A stretch of 42,971 nt of DNA from an uncultured Oscillospiraceae bacterium (GCA_934565795.1 CAKTIM010000021.1:1-42971); one strand, 5' to 3'. Shown: positions 24,563 through 32,919, numbered from the stretch's first letter. A program made the numbers and translations. Notes: generated by a model from the sequence alone, not told the origin.

Positions 24563-25447
24563 TCACTCCTCCCGCAGGCTGCGATTCGTCATCAGAGAGA
24601 ACGCAATGATCACGACGAACAGCAGCATGCTGACCGCGCTGGATAGGCCGTAGTTGTTGGAGACGAAGGCGTTCTGATGGGCGTAGGTGATCACCGTGTT
24701 CAGGCTTGCCCCCGTCATGTAGCCGCGCTGCTGGGTCAGCAGATAGATAATGTCAAATTGCTTGAATGTGATGAATGTGGTCATCACCGCCGCCGGGGCG
24801 ACGATGGGCCAGATGGCGGGAACGGTGATGCTGCGCAGGCAGACCCAAAAGCCCGCGCCGTCCAGCCGGGCGCTCTCATACAGATTGCGATCCACGCTTT
24901 GCAGCGCGCCGTCAATGGTGGAGATCATAAACGGCAGCGCCATCCATAGGTTCAGGGCCAGGCAGGAGCAGAACGCAATGGTATTGCTCCCCAGAAAATC
25001 CACCTTGCCCAGGCCGAGCATGGTCAGCAGCTTATTGAGCACGCCAAACTCCATATTGAAAATGCCCACCCGCCACAGCAGAATGGAGATGTACGCCGGC
25101 ATGGCCCAGGGCAGCATCAGCAGCGTCTTATACATCCGCCGCAGCCGCAGCGCCGGTGAATTCAGCCCAAGGGCGATAAAAAAGCCGACGCCGATTTGAA
25201 GCACCATATTGATAAGCGTCCAGAGAATCGTTGTCCAGAGGGCGCTGAGAAAGCCGGAGTTGAATTTGAACATCGCCCGGACATAGTTGGACAGGCCGAT
25301 AAATCGGTAGTCCGCCCAGTGGTACAGGTTCATGTTCGTCATTGAGACATAGCCCGTGTACAAAATCGGGAATACAAGCACAATGAGAATGAGCAGCAGT
25401 GCCGGCAGGCAGTAAAACCACGGCTTCATTCTGAATTTCTGGGTCAT
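24563..25447 (-). CDS. Maltodextrin ABC transporter permease (MalF type)
   Basis: 294 residues with six hydrophobic helices, lacking the extra N-terminal helices and large periplasmic loop of E. coli MalF, as is normal in Firmicutes. The EAA loop reads LYESARLDGAGFWVC followed by SITVPAIWPIV. It forms the channel with the downstream MalG-type protein and receives sugar from the binding protein encoded upstream. Confidence 0.92.
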   Translation of the reverse strand: MTQKFRMKPWFYCLPALLLILIVLVFPILYTGYVSMTNMNLYHWADYRFIGLSNYVRAMFKFNSGFLSALWTTILWTLINMVLQIGVGFFIALGLNSPALRLRRMYKTLLMLPWAMPAYISILLWRVGIFNMEFGVLNKLLTMLGLGKVDFLGSNTIAFCSCLALNLWMALPFMISTIDGALQSVDRNLYESARLDGAGFWVCLRSITVPAIWPIVAPAAVMTTFITFKQFDIIYLLTQQRGYMTGASLNTVITYAHQNAFVSNNYGLSSAVSMLLFVVIIAFSLMTNRSLREE

Positions 25448-25482
25448 GCTGGCAGGCCTCCTTGTAACCAGTATAACAGCTT

Positions 25483-25507
25483 GGGAGCGGCAGAGTATGC
25501 CGCTCCC
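25483..25507 (-). promoter_or_regulatory. Intercistronic hairpin between malE and malF
   Basis: A perfect 10-bp stem, GGGAGCGGCA/TGCCGCTCCC, with a 5-nt loop, just after the malE-type stop codon. No U-run follows on the minus strand, so it more likely stabilises malE mRNA or attenuates downstream genes than terminates fully. Confidence 0.7.
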
Positions 25508-25521
25508 GGAATTGCGTTTGC

Positions 25522-26763
25522 TTACTGCATGTCGGCGATGGCCTGCTCGGCGGCGGCCTGGGCGTCGGCGGCAGCCTTTGCCACGTCTGCGCCGTTCTTA
25601 TTGACGTTCACCAGGAAGCTCTCAGCGGGGCCCCACATCACGTTCATTTCGGGGATGTTGGGCATGGGCTGGGCGGTGGAGGCAGTCTTCTGAATGGCGG
25701 CGATCATCTGGTTCTCGGTCACGGAGGCGTCGTCATAGGCCTTGCTGTTGGCGGGCACGCATCCGGCGGACTTGGCCAGGGCAACGCCCACCTCGGGGTC
25801 GGCCATGGCGGTCAGCACCTTGGCAATTGCGTCCTTCTTGGTCTCCAGCGCCACCTTCAGGACGCCTGCGCCCTGCACGCCGGAGAAGGGGGCCATGCCG
25901 TTGCCGTTGGGCAGCTTGATATCGGACAGGGAGGCCACGCCGTAGTCGATGCCCGCAGCCTCAATGCCGGAGGTCAGCCAGGGGCCGCCGATGATGGCGG
26001 CAGCCTTGCCCTCGTTAAAGAGGGTGGTTACGGTGTTGTAGTCGCCGTCAGCCTCCAAAAGGCCAAACTTCTTGTTGTATTCCACGGCCTCCATGGTCTT
26101 AGGATCGGTGAAGCCGGGCTTACCTTCTTCGTTGATCACGAAGCCGCCGAAGCCGTTGATAAACGGGGAAACGTTGTAGGCGTTGGTGTGCTGGTTGACC
26201 ACGGCGTAGGTGCCGGCGTCCACATCGGTGTGGGCGACCATGTACTCGTACAGCTCCTCGCTGGTGGCGGGGATATCGCCCTCCCACAGCGCCTTGTTGT
26301 ACAGGAACACCAGGGTCTCAAAGTAGACGGGCAGCAGATACTGCTTGCCGTTCAGCTGACCGGCCTTTACGGTCATGGGCAGCTCGTCGGCCAGCAGCGC
26401 GTCGGTGTCCAGGATGTCGGACAGGGGCGCGAGGATGTCCATGGCCACAAAGGTGCCCAGAACATCGTGCGCGTAGAAGTACATGTCCGGGCCATTGGCG
26501 GCATCGCTGCCGTAGAGCTTGAGCTGGTTGGGCATGTCGGTCTTCTTCTCGAAATGGACGGTGATGCCGTCGTCTGCCAGGGCGGCGTTGACCTGGTCGG
26601 CGATGGTCTGCATGATGGCCTCGCTGCCGTCATGCCAGATGTTCACCGTCACCGCGCCCTCGGCGGCCTCCGCCTTGGCGCTGAGCGCGCCGGACTGTGC
26701 GCACACAGCCAGCAGGCCGAAGCATACGGCCACAGCCAGCAGCAATGCAGTTAGCTTTTTCAT
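25522..26763 (-). CDS. Maltodextrin-binding protein (MalE-like, SBP_bac_1 family)
   Basis: 413 residues. A signal peptide (MKKLTALLLAVAVCFGLLAV...) is followed by a two-lobe binding fold starting VTVNIWHDGSEA. Family marks are GPDMYFYAHDVLG, YLLPVYFETLVFLYNK, FNEGKAAAIIGGPWLT and VQGAGVLKV, which match the maltose-binding group. Oddly, the only Cys near the expected lipobox (LLAVC) has Val at the -1 position, so anchoring as a lipoprotein is doubtful; a cut near AKA-E is possible. It is the first gene of the operon, with an approximately 120-nt leader. Confidence 0.92.
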   Translation of the reverse strand: MKKLTALLLAVAVCFGLLAVCAQSGALSAKAEAAEGAVTVNIWHDGSEAIMQTIADQVNAALADDGITVHFEKKTDMPNQLKLYGSDAANGPDMYFYAHDVLGTFVAMDILAPLSDILDTDALLADELPMTVKAGQLNGKQYLLPVYFETLVFLYNKALWEGDIPATSEELYEYMVAHTDVDAGTYAVVNQHTNAYNVSPFINGFGGFVINEEGKPGFTDPKTMEAVEYNKKFGLLEADGDYNTVTTLFNEGKAAAIIGGPWLTSGIEAAGIDYGVASLSDIKLPNGNGMAPFSGVQGAGVLKVALETKKDAIAKVLTAMADPEVGVALAKSAGCVPANSKAYDDASVTENQMIAAIQKTASTAQPMPNIPEMNVMWGPAESFLVNVNKNGADVAKAAADAQAAAEQAIADMQ

Positions 26764-26852
26764 TTTATTGATCTCCTTTCGATTGTTTCATATTTTTCCT
26801 GAATTATAGAAAAACGCTTTACTATACGTCATTCCAGAAATATAGTTTTTTA

Positions 26853-26881
26853 TTGCAATATTTCAGGAGATGTTGTATAAT
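26853..26881 (+). promoter_or_regulatory. Promoter of the LacI-family gene (faces the malE promoter)
   Basis: TTGCAA, 17 nt, TATAAT. Its expected start (about 26,888) lies beside the -10 of the opposing malE promoter, so transcripts from the two promoters run into each other. Confidence 0.65.
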
Positions 26882-26889
26882 CTACCTGG

Positions 26890-26919
26890 ATTATAGCACG
26901 CCGATTCTTGACATGTCAA
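26890..26919 (-). promoter_or_regulatory. Promoter of the malE operon
   Basis: TTGACA, 18 nt, TATAAT on the minus strand. The -35 is half of a perfect TTGACATGTCAA palindrome (26,908-26,919), a possible protein-binding site. The leader also contains an imperfect inverted repeat, CCAGAAATATAG and GCAATATTTCAGG (26,834-26,867). Confidence 0.75.
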
Positions 26920-26983
26920 CGCTTTTTCCATTGGCGTTTCACCTAAATTCAGAAACCGTTTTCCGAAAAAGAAAGGAGCTTTT

Positions 26984-27994
26984 ATGGCCTATACCATTCA
27001 GGATGTGGCAAAAAAAGCCGGGGTATCCCCGGCCACCGTCAGCAAAGTGCTGAACAATAAGCTGTATGTTTCCCCCGCCACCAGGGAAAAGGTGCTGGCG
27101 GCGGTGAAGGCGCTGAACTACGCGCCCAACGTGTCGGCCTCCAACCTGGCCAAGCGGGCAACGAGGAACATTCTGTACGCGGACAGCTTCTATAAGGGCC
27201 TGCCCTTTCAGAACCCGCACATGTTCGATATCATCTGCGGCGCGGAGCATGAGCTGAGCCGCCGGGGATATCACCTGACCCTGCTGAATCTGAATAATTC
27301 TGAAAAGAAGCTGGAGCAGATTCTGGAGGAGGCCATGGCCGGGCGCTCCGCGGACGGCCTGATCGTCAACGGCGCGTTTGTCACCCCTCAGCTGGAGCGG
27401 GTGCTGCTCCAGCACGATTTCCCCCAAATCTGCATCGGCAAGCCGGAATTTGATACCATCCTCTCCTGGATCGATACCAACAACACTCTCTCGGCCAACA
27501 TGGCCGTGGAGCATCTGCTGGCCAGGGGCTGCCGCAGGCTTGCCTACATGGGCGGCCAGCAGGGCGACCGCATCTTCATGGATCGCCTGGAGGGCTTCCG
27601 CCTGGCCGCCCAGAAGAACGGCCTGGAAATCCCGGCAGGGTATATCACCTATAATGAGCCGGACATCGACGCCATCTACCGCGCCGCGCTGCATCTGCTG
27701 GCGCTTCCTCAACGCCCGGACGGCATTGTGTGCACCAACAGCCTGATGACCGTGGGCACCATGCGGGCCATCGCCCAGGCAGGGCTGCGCATGCCTCAGG
27801 ACATCTCCCTCATTGCCTTCGACGACTACCCCTATACCCCGCTGCTCTCTCCCAAGCCCACAGTAATCGAAATCGACCTATTCAGCCTGGGCGTCCACGC
27901 CGGAAGCCAGCTCCTACGCAAAATCAAAGACCCCGCCATGCTCATCCAAACCTACACCGCCCTCCCCCGCCTAACCCAGAGGGAGACGACTTAG
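26984..27994 (+). CDS. LacI-family regulator of the maltodextrin operon
   Basis: 336 residues. The N-terminal LacI helix-turn-helix is textbook (YTIQDVAKKAGVSPATVSKV, then LNNKLYVSPATREKV and the hinge region). The ligand domain starts at about residue 62 (TRNILYADSFYKGLPFQNP) and contains ADGLIVNGA, GCRRLAYMGG and PDGIVCTNSLM, with IAFDDYP in the second lobe. AAAGGAG lies 7 nt before the ATG. It is divergent from malEFG/GH13, which makes a MalR-like role in maltodextrin control likely. A CcpA-like global role is less likely, because the ligand domain lacks obvious CcpA features. Confidence 0.91.
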   Translation: MAYTIQDVAKKAGVSPATVSKVLNNKLYVSPATREKVLAAVKALNYAPNVSASNLAKRATRNILYADSFYKGLPFQNPHMFDIICGAEHELSRRGYHLTLLNLNNSEKKLEQILEEAMAGRSADGLIVNGAFVTPQLERVLLQHDFPQICIGKPEFDTILSWIDTNNTLSANMAVEHLLARGCRRLAYMGGQQGDRIFMDRLEGFRLAAQKNGLEIPAGYITYNEPDIDAIYRAALHLLALPQRPDGIVCTNSLMTVGTMRAIAQAGLRMPQDISLIAFDDYPYTPLLSPKPTVIEIDLFSLGVHAGSQLLRKIKDPAMLIQTYTALPRLTQRETT

Positions 27995-28090
27995 GGGCCA
28001 GCTCTGATTATCAGAAAAATCAGGGCTATCCTCAAAAGGGCAAATGCAGCCCCCTTGCGTGAGCGCCCAGGATGCGCAATTACGCCCGCG

Positions 28091-29206
28091 TCACCCTGCT
28101 GTTTCTGTTTCTTCGCTTACGATGGGGATACCCAGTGTCTGGGCTTGGGACAGGAGGGGGGCGTTGGGGATGCGGGAGCGGTTTCCGGCTAGGATTACTT
28201 GTTCGCAGCTGCGCATGATCTTTAACGCGCGGGCGATGGATGCCTGGTCGATTGGGGAAAAGGCGGGGACGGCGACCACCTGGGCGGCCAGGAGACGGGC
28301 CAGGCGGTAATCCAGATCGTTGTCATACAGGATGCCGGTGGCGAAGGGGATATTGTCCCGCTGAAGGCGGCGGTAGATGCCGATCCCCTCCCCCGCTCCG
28401 GCCAAGACGAACACGCGGGGCGTATCGCCTGTGGGCTTTTTCAGCTCAATGCTGCCAAACAGGGGGTCAAAGAAGCCGTTTTCGATGTCATACAGCTGCC
28501 GGATCCGGTTTTCCTCAAAAATCTCTCCCGGTGTGCCGCAGCCGAACAGAGCATCGCCCTTGACGGTGATGATCTTATCGGCCACCTTCTCCGCCAGGTC
28601 GATTTCGTGCAGGGACATCAGGACGGTGATGTTTTTCTTTCGCGCCATGCGGGTGAGGATGGAGAGCAGATCCAGCTTGTGCCGCACATCCAGGAAAGAG
28701 GTCGGCTCGTCCAGCAGGATCAGCTCCGGCTCCTGGCAGATGGCGCGGGCCAGCAAAATGCGCTGGCGCTGGCCGTCACTGATGGCACCAAAATCCCGTT
28801 CGCTCAGGTCAAGGGCGTGGACGGTATCCATAGCCTCGTCCACGGCCCGCTCGTCCTCCGGGCGCAGGACGCCCAGGCGGCCGGTGTAGGGATAGCGGCC
28901 GGTGGCCACGATGTCCCGGCAGGTGGTCAGCTCCACCCGAATCCGCTCGGTGAGGATCACCGCCATTTTTCTGGACAGGGCCTTGTAGGAGAAGGACTGG
29001 AGCGGCCTTCCCTCCAGCAGAACCTGGCCGGAAATGGGGGGCAGCTCCCGGGCCACGGTTTTTAAAAAGGTGGATTTACCCGCGCCGTTGGGGCCGATCA
29101 GGGCAACGATCTCCCCCTTTTGAATCTTCAGGGAGATATCCCGGATGACGGGAACGCCGTGGTAGCCGATGGAAAGGCCGCGGGTCTCAAAATAGGGCTC
29201 CGCCAT
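28091..29206 (-). CDS. btuD: Cobalamin ABC transporter ATPase with extra C-terminal domain (BtuD-like)
   Basis: 371 residues. Residues 1-255 are a FecE/BtuD-type ATPase: Walker A GPNGAGKST (38-46), signature ISDGQRQR (142-149, with Asp in place of the first Gly), Walker B LILLDEP and switch His200. Residues about 262-366 form an additional alpha/beta domain starting RVFVLAGAGEGIGIYRRL and containing ILYDNDLDYRLARLLA and EQVILAGN. Standard BtuD proteins lack this. I recognise similar tails in other gut Clostridia but cannot name the function. It is the last gene of the riboswitch-controlled operon, 1 nt after the permease. Confidence 0.88.
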   Translation of the reverse strand: MAEPYFETRGLSIGYHGVPVIRDISLKIQKGEIVALIGPNGAGKSTFLKTVARELPPISGQVLLEGRPLQSFSYKALSRKMAVILTERIRVELTTCRDIVATGRYPYTGRLGVLRPEDERAVDEAMDTVHALDLSERDFGAISDGQRQRILLARAICQEPELILLDEPTSFLDVRHKLDLLSILTRMARKKNITVLMSLHEIDLAEKVADKIITVKGDALFGCGTPGEIFEENRIRQLYDIENGFFDPLFGSIELKKPTGDTPRVFVLAGAGEGIGIYRRLQRDNIPFATGILYDNDLDYRLARLLAAQVVAVPAFSPIDQASIARALKIMRSCEQVILAGNRSRIPNAPLLSQAQTLGIPIVSEETETAG

Positions 29207-29207
29207 A

Positions 29208-30287
29208 TTATTCCCGCCTGCCTTTCCGGCGCAGCATCATATAGATCACCACCGGCGCGCCGAAGATGGAGGTGACCGTGCTGATATTCAGCTCTGTGGG
29301 GGCGAAGGCTGTGCGGGCAATCAGGTCGCAGAGCATGCAAAATACGCCGCCCCCAAGGAATGTGGCCGGAATCACCACCAGCGGCTTTGCGGTGTTCAGG
29401 CACCGCTTGATCAAAAACGGCACCGCAATGCCCACAAAGGAGATGGGGCCGGCAAAGGCCGTCACCGTGGCGGAGAGAATGCTGGAGAGCATGATGAGCG
29501 CCGTGCGGAACACCTTGATGTTCACGCCCATACTCTGCGCATAGGCTTCGCCCATCTGGTAGGCGCTGATGGGCTTGGCCATCAGAAACGTAAGCAGTGA
29601 CGTGATGCCGACCACGATGGCGGCCACGCTGACGTTGCTCCAGCTCATGCCGGAGAAGCTGCCCTTCGACCAGTTGTGCAGGTTGATGATATCGGAATCC
29701 GCCGCAAAGGTGACCACGAAATCGGTAATGGCGGTGCAGATATAGCCCACCATGATACCCGCTACCAGCAGTGTCGACATGCCGCGAATGCGCCGGGAGA
29801 ACAGCAGGATAAAGCCCACCGACAGCAAAGAGCCGACAAAGGCCGCGCCGATCAGCGCATAGGACGAGACGCTGCCGAACAGCTCCATAAAATAGATCAT
29901 GGCAAAGGCCACCACCATTTTGGCGCTGCTGGAAATGCCCAGCACAAAGGGGCCTGCAATTGGGTTGTCAAAAAAGGTTTGCAGCAGGAAGCCGGACAGG
30001 GACAGTGCGCCGCCCAGCAGCGCCGCCATGAGGATACGGGGCAGGCGAATTTTCCAGATGATGTTTACCTCGGTGGCTGCGCCGGTTTTGGTCAGGATAA
30101 TCCCGACGATCCTGCGGATGGGGATGGACACATTGCCGATGTTGATATTCAGCACTGTAATGGCAAGGAGCGCCACCAGCAGCAGCGCAAACACCAGGGC
30201 GTACCGCGCCCGGCGGCGGGCGTTGATCCCCCGATAGGCCGCAGATATTGGGGTCTGGGCAATCGCTTGATTCTTCGCTTGCTTCAT
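29208..30287 (-). CDS. btuC: Cobalamin ABC transporter permease (BtuC, FecCD family)
   Basis: 359 residues with about ten hydrophobic segments. FecCD hallmarks are WKIRLPRILMAALLGG with LSGFLLQTFFDNPIAGPFVLG, the GPISFVGIAVPFLIKR loop, and the C-terminal ELNISTVTSIFGAPVVIYM. The FecCD family carries cobalamin, haem or siderophores; the upstream cobalamin riboswitch makes cobalamin the best call. It lies 3 nt after the BtuF-like gene. Confidence 0.9.
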   Translation of the reverse strand: MKQAKNQAIAQTPISAAYRGINARRRARYALVFALLLVALLAITVLNINIGNVSIPIRRIVGIILTKTGAATEVNIIWKIRLPRILMAALLGGALSLSGFLLQTFFDNPIAGPFVLGISSSAKMVVAFAMIYFMELFGSVSSYALIGAAFVGSLLSVGFILLFSRRIRGMSTLLVAGIMVGYICTAITDFVVTFAADSDIINLHNWSKGSFSGMSWSNVSVAAIVVGITSLLTFLMAKPISAYQMGEAYAQSMGVNIKVFRTALIMLSSILSATVTAFAGPISFVGIAVPFLIKRCLNTAKPLVVIPATFLGGGVFCMLCDLIARTAFAPTELNISTVTSIFGAPVVIYMMLRRKGRRE

Positions 30288-30290
30288 ACC

Positions 30291-31436
30291 CTAGGCCACC
30301 CGCGTCAGGAAGGTCATTTGGCGCTCGTCGCCGTCCGTCAGCGCCAGGTGGATGTCCCGGATCATCTGGCCCACAATATCCGTGGCCTGATAGAAGGACT
30401 TGCCGGTGCACCACACATTGCCCTCCTGCACGCCCTTGAAATCGGCAAACAGCGCATTCAGCGCCAGCAGCTCATCCACGGTGGAGATGGGCGCGGCGAT
30501 GGAGGCATTGTAAATCAGCACATCGGCATCCACAGCCTTGGCATAGAAATCCTCCATGGTGATAGAGATGGAGGTGGCTGCCTGGTCGGTAACGAAGTCC
30601 TCAAAGGCATACCGCCCGCCCGCAAGCTCGATCATCCTTGGAATGTAGTCGCCGGGCTTGCGGATCGACACGGAGCCGTCGGAGTTGACGGCGAAAAAGG
30701 CCACGGTCTTGCCGGTGTTCTCAAAATCCTCCAGCTCCCGGATCACGGCGGCCTGCCGGTCAAAGAATGCCGTTGCCTCGTCCTCCCTGTCCACCAGCAC
30801 CGCATAGAGCTTGATCCATTCGGTTCTGCCCAGGGGGTGCGGCTCGTAGCTGGAGCGATCCACCAACACGGGGATGCCCAGATCCTCGATCATTTCCTTG
30901 ACCTTGGGGGTGTGGTAAATCATGGTGGACTCGATTGCCAGGTTGCAGTCCTGGCTGATCATCAGCTCATAGTCCGGCTCGCTGTACTTCCCGGCGAAGT
31001 GCATCGCGCCGGAATTCAGCGCCTCCACAGCGGCATCGATGTACCAGCCGGAGGCTCTGGTGCCGGTGAGGCGGATGTGATCCAGGGCACCCACCGCGTT
31101 GAACAGGGACATGGCGGAGGTGGCGGCCAGATAAATCCGATCCAGCGGCTGCCAGAGGACGGTGATGCCGTCGTCCAGCTCGCCGGGAACCTGGCCGTCC
31201 TCGGGGACGACCAGGAAGCTATCGCCGTTTTCAATGGTGATGAGGGTATAGCCGCCCTCGTAGCGGTACAGGTGGAAGCACTGGGCGTATTCCAGCTCCG
31301 TCTCTCCCTCGAAGGTCAGGCCCGGAATTTCGGGTGCTCCCTCCGCCCCGGCGCGGGGGCAGCCAAACGCCAGCAGCGCCAGCTGCATGACAAGCACCAG
31401 CAGCAGTGCGGTAATTCGCTTCATTTTCTTTTTCAT
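30291..31436 (-). CDS. btuF: Cobalamin-binding protein (BtuF-like, full two-lobe)
   Basis: 381 residues. The N-terminus is a signal peptide with a weak lipobox (AFGC, Cys26). The mature protein is a helical-backbone binding protein of the BtuF/FecB class: an N-lobe of about 35-222 (DRIYLAATSAMSLFNAVGAL, GIPVLVDRSSYEP), a linker helix near 222-240 and a C-lobe to the end (TVAFFAVNSDGSVSIRKPG, GGRYAF, then VQEGNVWCTGKSFYQ). It should deliver corrinoid to BtuCD. It overlaps the upstream half-BtuF gene by 4 nt, with GGGGAGG 7 nt before its ATG. Its N-lobe aligns well with residues 206-433 of that neighbour, so the two share a recent common origin. Confidence 0.87.
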   Translation of the reverse strand: MKKKMKRITALLLVLVMQLALLAFGCPRAGAEGAPEIPGLTFEGETELEYAQCFHLYRYEGGYTLITIENGDSFLVVPEDGQVPGELDDGITVLWQPLDRIYLAATSAMSLFNAVGALDHIRLTGTRASGWYIDAAVEALNSGAMHFAGKYSEPDYELMISQDCNLAIESTMIYHTPKVKEMIEDLGIPVLVDRSSYEPHPLGRTEWIKLYAVLVDREDEATAFFDRQAAVIRELEDFENTGKTVAFFAVNSDGSVSIRKPGDYIPRMIELAGGRYAFEDFVTDQAATSISITMEDFYAKAVDADVLIYNASIAAPISTVDELLALNALFADFKGVQEGNVWCTGKSFYQATDIVGQMIRDIHLALTDGDERQMTFLTRVA

Positions 31437-32758
31437 GGGTTGTCCTCCCCGGCAATAGCTGCGTCATAGAGCGTGCCTGCCGCGTCCTGCCTGCCGAACA
31501 GGATTCCGTAGAGCTTCAGCCATGCGGCCCGGCCCTCGGCCTCCGGCTCTTGGCTGGAGCGGTCAATGACCAGTGGGATACCCAGGGCATCAAAGCGGTC
31601 GGTGAGTTTTGTCAGGCGGTCGCTGCACTCCGCGGCGGTCAGCGTCCCGTCGTCCTGGGTCAGAGGCGCAGCCCCGATCAGGCCCAGCGCTATCTTTTCC
31701 CTGATCAGGGTACGGTAATCAGGCTTCTGCCATGTGCCGCCGGGCAGCTTTTCACCGCTTTCCAGCATGGCAATGAGGCTCTCGTCCTCGCAGTCCTCCG
31801 GCAGCACGCGCACACTGTCCATGGCCCCCAGCCGATCCAGTGTCCCGGCCAGGGTCTCGTCCATCAGGCAGATATTGGAGGCAGGGATGCTTATCATCAG
31901 GTAATCCCTTTCCAGTCCGGCGGGCAGCTCCACACCGGCGGGAACCAGCAAATATTTGAGAGCATCGGCCTGATACAGAGTGGACTGCCCTTGTGCCTGC
32001 ACTGCCTCGCCGGTATCCAGAGCGGTATCCCGCCGCAGGTCAATTTCCGCCAGCACCACGCCCTGATCGTATTGGAAGAGCCTCAGGTAGCGCGCGCCGG
32101 TGGTTTTGATATTCTCCCTGAACGTCTGTCCCGGAATCTCCGGGGCCGTTTCATCCAATCTGGAATCGGCATCCTCCCCGGCACTCAGGGCATCGTCTGC
32201 GGAGCCAGAGACGGGCGGGGTATTTTTCAGCTGAATGTAGATGTTGTATTCAATCTCGTGGGCAGCGGACATCTTGGTGGTCATGCCCAGGATACGGTTA
32301 TTGGCGTTCAGGGTCACGGGGATGGTAAAATTACCGTCCGCCGCAGGATAGTACACGTTGCCGGAGGCCTTGACGTACTGATAGGCAGACGGTGTGCCGG
32401 TGGTGCTCTGGAAATGGATCACCGCGCAGGAGTGTCCGTCCCTGATAATCACCCCGTCGCAGACGATCCGCGTCTTGCCGGTGCCGCCGGAAAAGGTGAA
32501 GTCGTCCGGCACATAATATCCGTCCTCCAGGCCGGTGGCGCTGTCCACGGGGGAGGTAGTGTTATCCGCATCCGGCTCGGATGGACTGGTCGGTTCGGCG
32601 GGAGGATTTCCGGGCTGCTCTGAGCTGTGCCGGATATCAACCGCAGCCTCATCGGCGCTCTCATTGTCGGGAGCGTTGGCAAAGCACAGCCTGCCGCAGC
32701 ACACCAGCATTGCGCCTGCCAGCGCAAATACTGCAATTCTTCTCCGTATTGTTGACAT
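31433..32758 (-). CDS. Secreted fusion: unknown beta-rich module plus half of a BtuF-like fold
   Basis: 441 residues. The ATG at 32,758 follows AGGAGG at 8 nt; upstream in-frame ATGs fall inside the riboswitch and terminator. Residues 1-29 are a signal peptide (likely cut after FANA; no clear lipobox). A Pro/Ser/Glu-rich linker (30-75) leads to a module at about 78-177 with GYYVPDDFTFSGGTGK, IVCDGVIIRDG, NFTIPVTLNANN and TTKMSAAHEIEYNIYI. I have a recollection of this module in other Clostridia surface proteins but cannot name it. Residues 206-441 match only the N-lobe of the BtuF encoded next (PEIPGxTF at the start, DRSSxEP and WLKLYGILFGRQD at the end) and stop where the interlobe helix would begin. 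The riboswitch implies a corrinoid role, perhaps surface capture. Confidence 0.85.
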   Translation of the reverse strand: MSTIRRRIAVFALAGAMLVCCGRLCFANAPDNESADEAAVDIRHSSEQPGNPPAEPTSPSEPDADNTTSPVDSATGLEDGYYVPDDFTFSGGTGKTRIVCDGVIIRDGHSCAVIHFQSTTGTPSAYQYVKASGNVYYPAADGNFTIPVTLNANNRILGMTTKMSAAHEIEYNIYIQLKNTPPVSGSADDALSAGEDADSRLDETAPEIPGQTFRENIKTTGARYLRLFQYDQGVVLAEIDLRRDTALDTGEAVQAQGQSTLYQADALKYLLVPAGVELPAGLERDYLMISIPASNICLMDETLAGTLDRLGAMDSVRVLPEDCEDESLIAMLESGEKLPGGTWQKPDYRTLIREKIALGLIGAAPLTQDDGTLTAAECSDRLTKLTDRFDALGIPLVIDRSSQEPEAEGRAAWLKLYGILFGRQDAAGTLYDAAIAGEDNP

Positions 32759-32840
32759 AAAACACGCCTCCTGTGCATGGCTCTCCTTGCAAGGCTTGCA
32801 TCGGGCGGCGGAGGAGCCACGTTCTCTTATTTTTTCTCCC

Positions 32841-32877
32841 GAAAAAAGTAACAGAGCAGCACAAGTGTGCCGCTCTG
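32841..32877 (-). terminator. Riboswitch expression-platform terminator
   Basis: Stem CAGAGCGGCAC/GTGCTGCTCTG with loop ACTT on the minus strand, followed by TTACTTTTTT. It sits between the cobalamin aptamer and the first gene, so ligand-dependent premature termination is the expected mechanism. Confidence 0.8.
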
Positions 32878-32919
32878 ACGGTGTTTTCAGAACACAAAAC
32901 GTTTTAATCGGAAACATGC

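Noticed and set aside
27995..28090. A terminator after the LacI-family gene
   Set aside because: Only weak, short inverted repeats without a T-run were visible.
29676..31469. A 597-codon plus-strand open frame across btuC and btuF
   Set aside because: It is a His/Gln-rich shadow of two clear genes on the other strand.
31400..31500. A frameshift splitting one large binding protein into two genes
   Set aside because: The second gene has its own ribosome site and signal peptide, and its N-lobe duplicates rather than continues the first.
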